Below are positions 5,494-7,029 of a stretch of DNA of 7,029 bases, piece after piece. The notes under the pieces are model-generated. The model did no database searches and was not told the DNA's origin. It was given only the letters and a program-made list of their open reading frames with translations. This stretch comes from Planctomycetaceae bacterium (lineage in GTDB: Bacteria > Planctomycetota > Planctomycetia > Pirellulales > Thermoguttaceae): positions 1 through 7,029 of the forward strand of contig JAIRLW010000410.1 in NCBI GenBank assembly GCA_031259095.1, written 5' to 3'. Within the stretch, counting starts at the first letter, position 1; every line of letters starts with the position of its first letter. The translations under genes and the position numbers were made by a program.

Positions 5494-6546
5494 ATGATAA
5501 CGGGGCCAATTGTCGAACACGTTCTCTCCGCTTATCCAAAAGATTTTCGGTCGGAAGATTTATTTCCTCTTGATCCGTCGTTGTCTCTTGGTTTGTGCAG
5601 ATATTGGAGGATAGAATCGCCGCAAGAGTTTTTTTGTTTGCGCCGATGGTCCAAGGGCAAACCGGGGCAGAATCAATTACAATTTATTCAAGCGGTATTG
5701 TGGACTGCGGCGTATGAAGGGATTGAATTTGTTCCTCTTCCATTGGAAACCAAAACACACAAAGGATTTGTGGAATTTGACGGTTCGTATTGGGAATTGC
5801 TGCCTTGGTTTGACGGTTTTGAGACAGAAGCGGAATTATCTGATCAAAAACATTTCCATGTTGTTTCGGCGATGATGGCCTTGGCACAATTTCATCTTGC
5901 CGTTTCCGGTTTTCCGTTGCCCAATTTGCCCGTTTCAACATCGTTACGTGTTCGGTCTCAATTAACACTTTGGAAAAATTGGGTTCCTAAACATTTTAAC
6001 CGGCTTAACCAGATATTATTGACAAACCGCTCGAATCCTTCCACGCTTGAAGAAGCAAGGTTGGCGAAATTGGGGCTGACCTTTTTGAGTTTAGTTGCTC
6101 CATTGAGCGGACGTTGTTTGTCGCTTTTGACTCATGCCGCCTGTTTTATGGTTCCGGTTCAGCCGGTCATCGGGAACGCTTCATGGCGGCATGTACGTTT
6201 TGATGACAACGGTGTTTGCGGAATGATTGATTTTAAAGAAATTACCGTTGACAATGTGGCGTTGGATATTGCATCGCTTCTTGGTTCTGCGAGCGTTTCG
6301 GATAATATGTTGTGGACACTTGGATTGAAAGCCTATCAAAGTATCCGTACTCTGTCCGCCGACGAACTTTTTATGGTTCAGATTTTTGACCAAACACTCG
6401 TTTTTTTGGAAGGACTTCAATATCTGTCTCATCTTTTGCTTGAAGAAAAATCATTCACCGAGCGCCAAAAGAATGAAATGATTCGGCGGTTGGAATCTTG
6501 TATTTTCCGTCTGGAAAATAAAAATTATAATAAAATTATTGCTTAA
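5494..6546 (+). CDS. APH-fold phosphotransferase-like protein, likely catalytically impaired
   Basis: 350 residues from ATG 5494; an in-frame stop at 5440-5442 excludes a much longer form. A weak AGGA at 5480-5483 sits 10 nt before the start. The N-lobe shows EFFCLRRWSKGKPG (45-58), then FIQAVLWTAAYEGIEFVPLPLET and SYWELLPWFDGFE (98-110), which is the hinge region of aminoglycoside/choline/homoserine kinase-like (APH) proteins. The helix ALAQFHLAVSGFPLP (130-143) is also typical. The catalytic loop should lie in QPVIGNASWRHVRFDDNGVCGMIDF (223-247). The metal-binding IDF aspartate (Asp246) is kept, but the catalytic aspartate position of the HGD/RD-type loop is Asn228. The end of the domain, VDNVALDIASLLGS (252-265), is well conserved. 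Kinases of this fold phosphorylate small molecules; this one may be a pseudokinase or bind nucleotide only. The substrate cannot be inferred, and the neighbouring genes give no pathway. Confidence 0.75.
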   Translation: MITGPIVEHVLSAYPKDFRSEDLFPLDPSLSLGLCRYWRIESPQEFFCLRRWSKGKPGQNQLQFIQAVLWTAAYEGIEFVPLPLETKTHKGFVEFDGSYWELLPWFDGFETEAELSDQKHFHVVSAMMALAQFHLAVSGFPLPNLPVSTSLRVRSQLTLWKNWVPKHFNRLNQILLTNRSNPSTLEEARLAKLGLTFLSLVAPLSGRCLSLLTHAACFMVPVQPVIGNASWRHVRFDDNGVCGMIDFKEITVDNVALDIASLLGSASVSDNMLWTLGLKAYQSIRTLSADELFMVQIFDQTLVFLEGLQYLSHLLLEEKSFTERQKNEMIRRLESCIFRLENKNYNKIIA

Positions 6547-6570
6547 GGGAACTTCTAAAAATTTCGACGG

Positions 6571-6604
6571 AAATCGACCAAAATCAACCCAAATCGATTT
6601 TAGT
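6571..6604 (+). terminator. Weak terminator candidate after the phosphotransferase-like gene
   Basis: AAATCGA (6571-6577) pairs with TCGATTT (6594-6600) across a 16-nt loop, 25 bp past the stop codon, and the right arm runs into TTTTA. The stem is AT-rich and short. The strong hairpins of the palindromic element further on (6662-6707) could stop transcription instead. Confidence 0.25.
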
Positions 6605-6661
6605 CTGTGAAGAAATAAATTTTTAGGTAATATATCAGTGGAAATTTTATTTTTTACATTA

Positions 6662-6675
6662 GCCCCGAAAGGGGC
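6662..6675. repeat. REP-like mini-hairpin GCCCC-GAAA-GGGGC
   Basis: A 5-bp GC stem is closed by GAAA, a stable tetraloop of the GNRA type. It is the left outermost hairpin and the positional mirror of GCCCT-TTC-AGGGC at 6913-6925. Relative to that copy, the closing stem pair is C-G instead of T-A, so pairing is kept despite the sequence change. Confidence 0.75.
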
Positions 6676-6681
6676 GTCAAT

Positions 6682-6710
6682 ATTATAGCCTACCCCAACG
6701 GGGTAGGGTT
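6682..6710. repeat. Left copy of the ATTATAG-CCTACCCC hairpin unit
   Basis: The unit is ATTATAG followed by CCTACCCC-AAC-GGGGTAGG (hairpin at 6689-6707, 8-bp GC-rich stem, 3-nt loop) and ending GTT. The whole unit is found in inverted orientation at 6879-6906 with only one inserted G, making about 28 bp of near-perfect inverted repeat. Confidence 0.85.
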
Positions 6711-6731
6711 AAGTTCCCCCGTCAACCCAAC

Positions 6732-6744
6732 GCCCTGAAAGGGC
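6732..6744. repeat. REP-like mini-hairpin GCCCT-GAA-AGGGC (left inner)
   Basis: A 5-bp stem with a 3-nt loop. It is identical, as reverse complement, to 6845-6857 and 6913-6925. Its flanks (CAACCC before, AATAGTTGATAG after) also match the reverse complement of the flanks of 6845-6857. Confidence 0.75.
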
Positions 6745-6753
6745 AACGGAATA

Positions 6754-6839
6754 GTTGATAGTGGAGAGTGGAGAGTGGAGAGTTACGCAAGCGGAATTTT
6801 TACTATCCACTATCCTTCAACTATCAACTATCAACTATT
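6754..6839. repeat. Heptanucleotide tandem repeats at the element centre
   Basis: Left: GTTGATA (6754-6760) then three GTGGAGA (6761-6781). Right: two ACTATCC (6802-6815), TTC, then AACTATC, AACTATC and AACTATT (6819-6839). The right side read in reverse complement gives GTTGATA-type heptads, so the two blocks are inverted relatives, separated by about 20 bp of unique sequence. They resemble the STRR heptamer repeats described from cyanobacteria in style only. Confidence 0.8.
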
Positions 6840-6844
6840 ATATC

Positions 6845-6857
6845 GCCCTTTCAGGGC
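6845..6857. repeat. REP-like mini-hairpin GCCCT-TTC-AGGGC (right inner)
   Basis: An inverted copy of the 6732-6744 hairpin, placed symmetrically about the element centre. Confidence 0.75.
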
Positions 6858-6878
6858 TTCGGTTGGTGATGGTCATTG

Positions 6879-6906
6879 AACCTACCCCGTTGGGGTAGGC
6901 TATAAT
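6879..6906. repeat. Right copy of the ATTATAG-CCTACCCC hairpin unit
   Basis: AA, then CCTACCCC-GTT-GGGGTAGG (6881-6899), then CTATAAT. It is the reverse complement of the unit at 6682-6710 apart from one base. Both the local hairpin and the long-range arm pairing are possible. Confidence 0.85.
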
Positions 6907-6912
6907 CTTATT

Positions 6913-6925
6913 GCCCTTTCAGGGC
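6913..6925. repeat. REP-like mini-hairpin GCCCT-TTC-AGGGC (right outer)
   Basis: Sequence-identical to 6845-6857 and the positional partner of the GCCCC-GAAA-GGGGC hairpin at 6662-6675. It is followed by GAATAC and a T6 run (6932-6937), so it could also serve as a terminator on the + strand. Confidence 0.75.
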
Positions 6926-7029
6926 GAATACTTTTTTAACCTCAAACAATAATTCCACTGATCTATTACCAATTTTCTAAATTTTATACAGTAAATTAAG
7001 ATTGATTCACCATTCAAAAAAACAGAAAA

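Larger units (their letters stand above)
6626..6970. mobile_element. 345-bp composite palindromic element with 18-bp terminal inverted repeats (MITE/REP-like, non-coding)
   Basis: GGTAATATATCAGTGGAA (6626-6643) and TTCCACTGATCTATTACC (6953-6970) are inverted copies matching at 17 of 18 positions. Inside, the two halves mirror each other: the left half carries hairpins at 6662-6675, 6689-6707 and 6732-6744, then heptad repeats at 6754-6781; the right half carries heptads at 6802-6839, then hairpins at 6845-6857, 6881-6899 and 6913-6925. The centre lies near 6798. There is no open reading frame of note inside. AATTTT flanks both ends (6618-6623 and 6971-6976) and could be a target duplication, but in AT-rich DNA this is weak. 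The structure fits a non-autonomous palindromic insertion (MITE or REP-doublet type) or a long-hairpin RNA locus. I know of no named family it matches. Confidence 0.7.

Overview
The window looks like moderately AT-rich chromosomal DNA from a planctomycete. The genes are well spaced, all on the + strand, and mostly lack Shine-Dalgarno sequences. The C-terminal style of the transposase, the transglutaminase signature (GDC...HCYAEFYL...WFPCQ), and a lipoprotein joining a LolA-like domain to a propeller all recall Planctomycetota proteins. This placement is inference from recalled family patterns; no database search was possible.

Layout. Positions 2-313 hold the C-terminal end of an integrase-type (DDE) transposase whose start lies outside the window. 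Positions 314-916 are noncoding and carry three inverted-repeat hairpins. Positions 917-3070 encode a large exported lipoprotein with a LolA/DUF2092-like N-terminal half and a beta-propeller/FG-GAP-like C-terminal half. A 271-bp gap follows, with a weak terminator candidate and a regular 21-bp tandem repeat that ends 53 bp before a universal stress protein gene (3342-3782). Positions 3855-4946 encode a secreted transglutaminase-like cysteine-protease-fold protein. The 547-bp gap 4947-5493 holds a paired direct/inverted repeat hairpin (5090-5186). Positions 5494-6546 encode an APH-fold phosphotransferase-like protein that appears to have lost its catalytic aspartate. The last 480 bp contain no gene but hold a striking palindromic element (about 6626-6970). 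Its two arms each carry three small hairpins in mirror order, with heptanucleotide repeats at the centre and 18-bp terminal inverted repeats.

The genes do not form an obvious pathway. Two encode exported proteins (lipoprotein, transglutaminase-like) and two are cytoplasmic (Usp, phosphotransferase-like), and each has its own intergenic region except the short 72-bp Usp-transglutaminase gap. The most unusual content is in the noncoding DNA: the large composite palindrome, the 21-bp tandem array that could also be read as a cationic heptapeptide repeat, and several dispersed hairpins that seem to share a core sequence.
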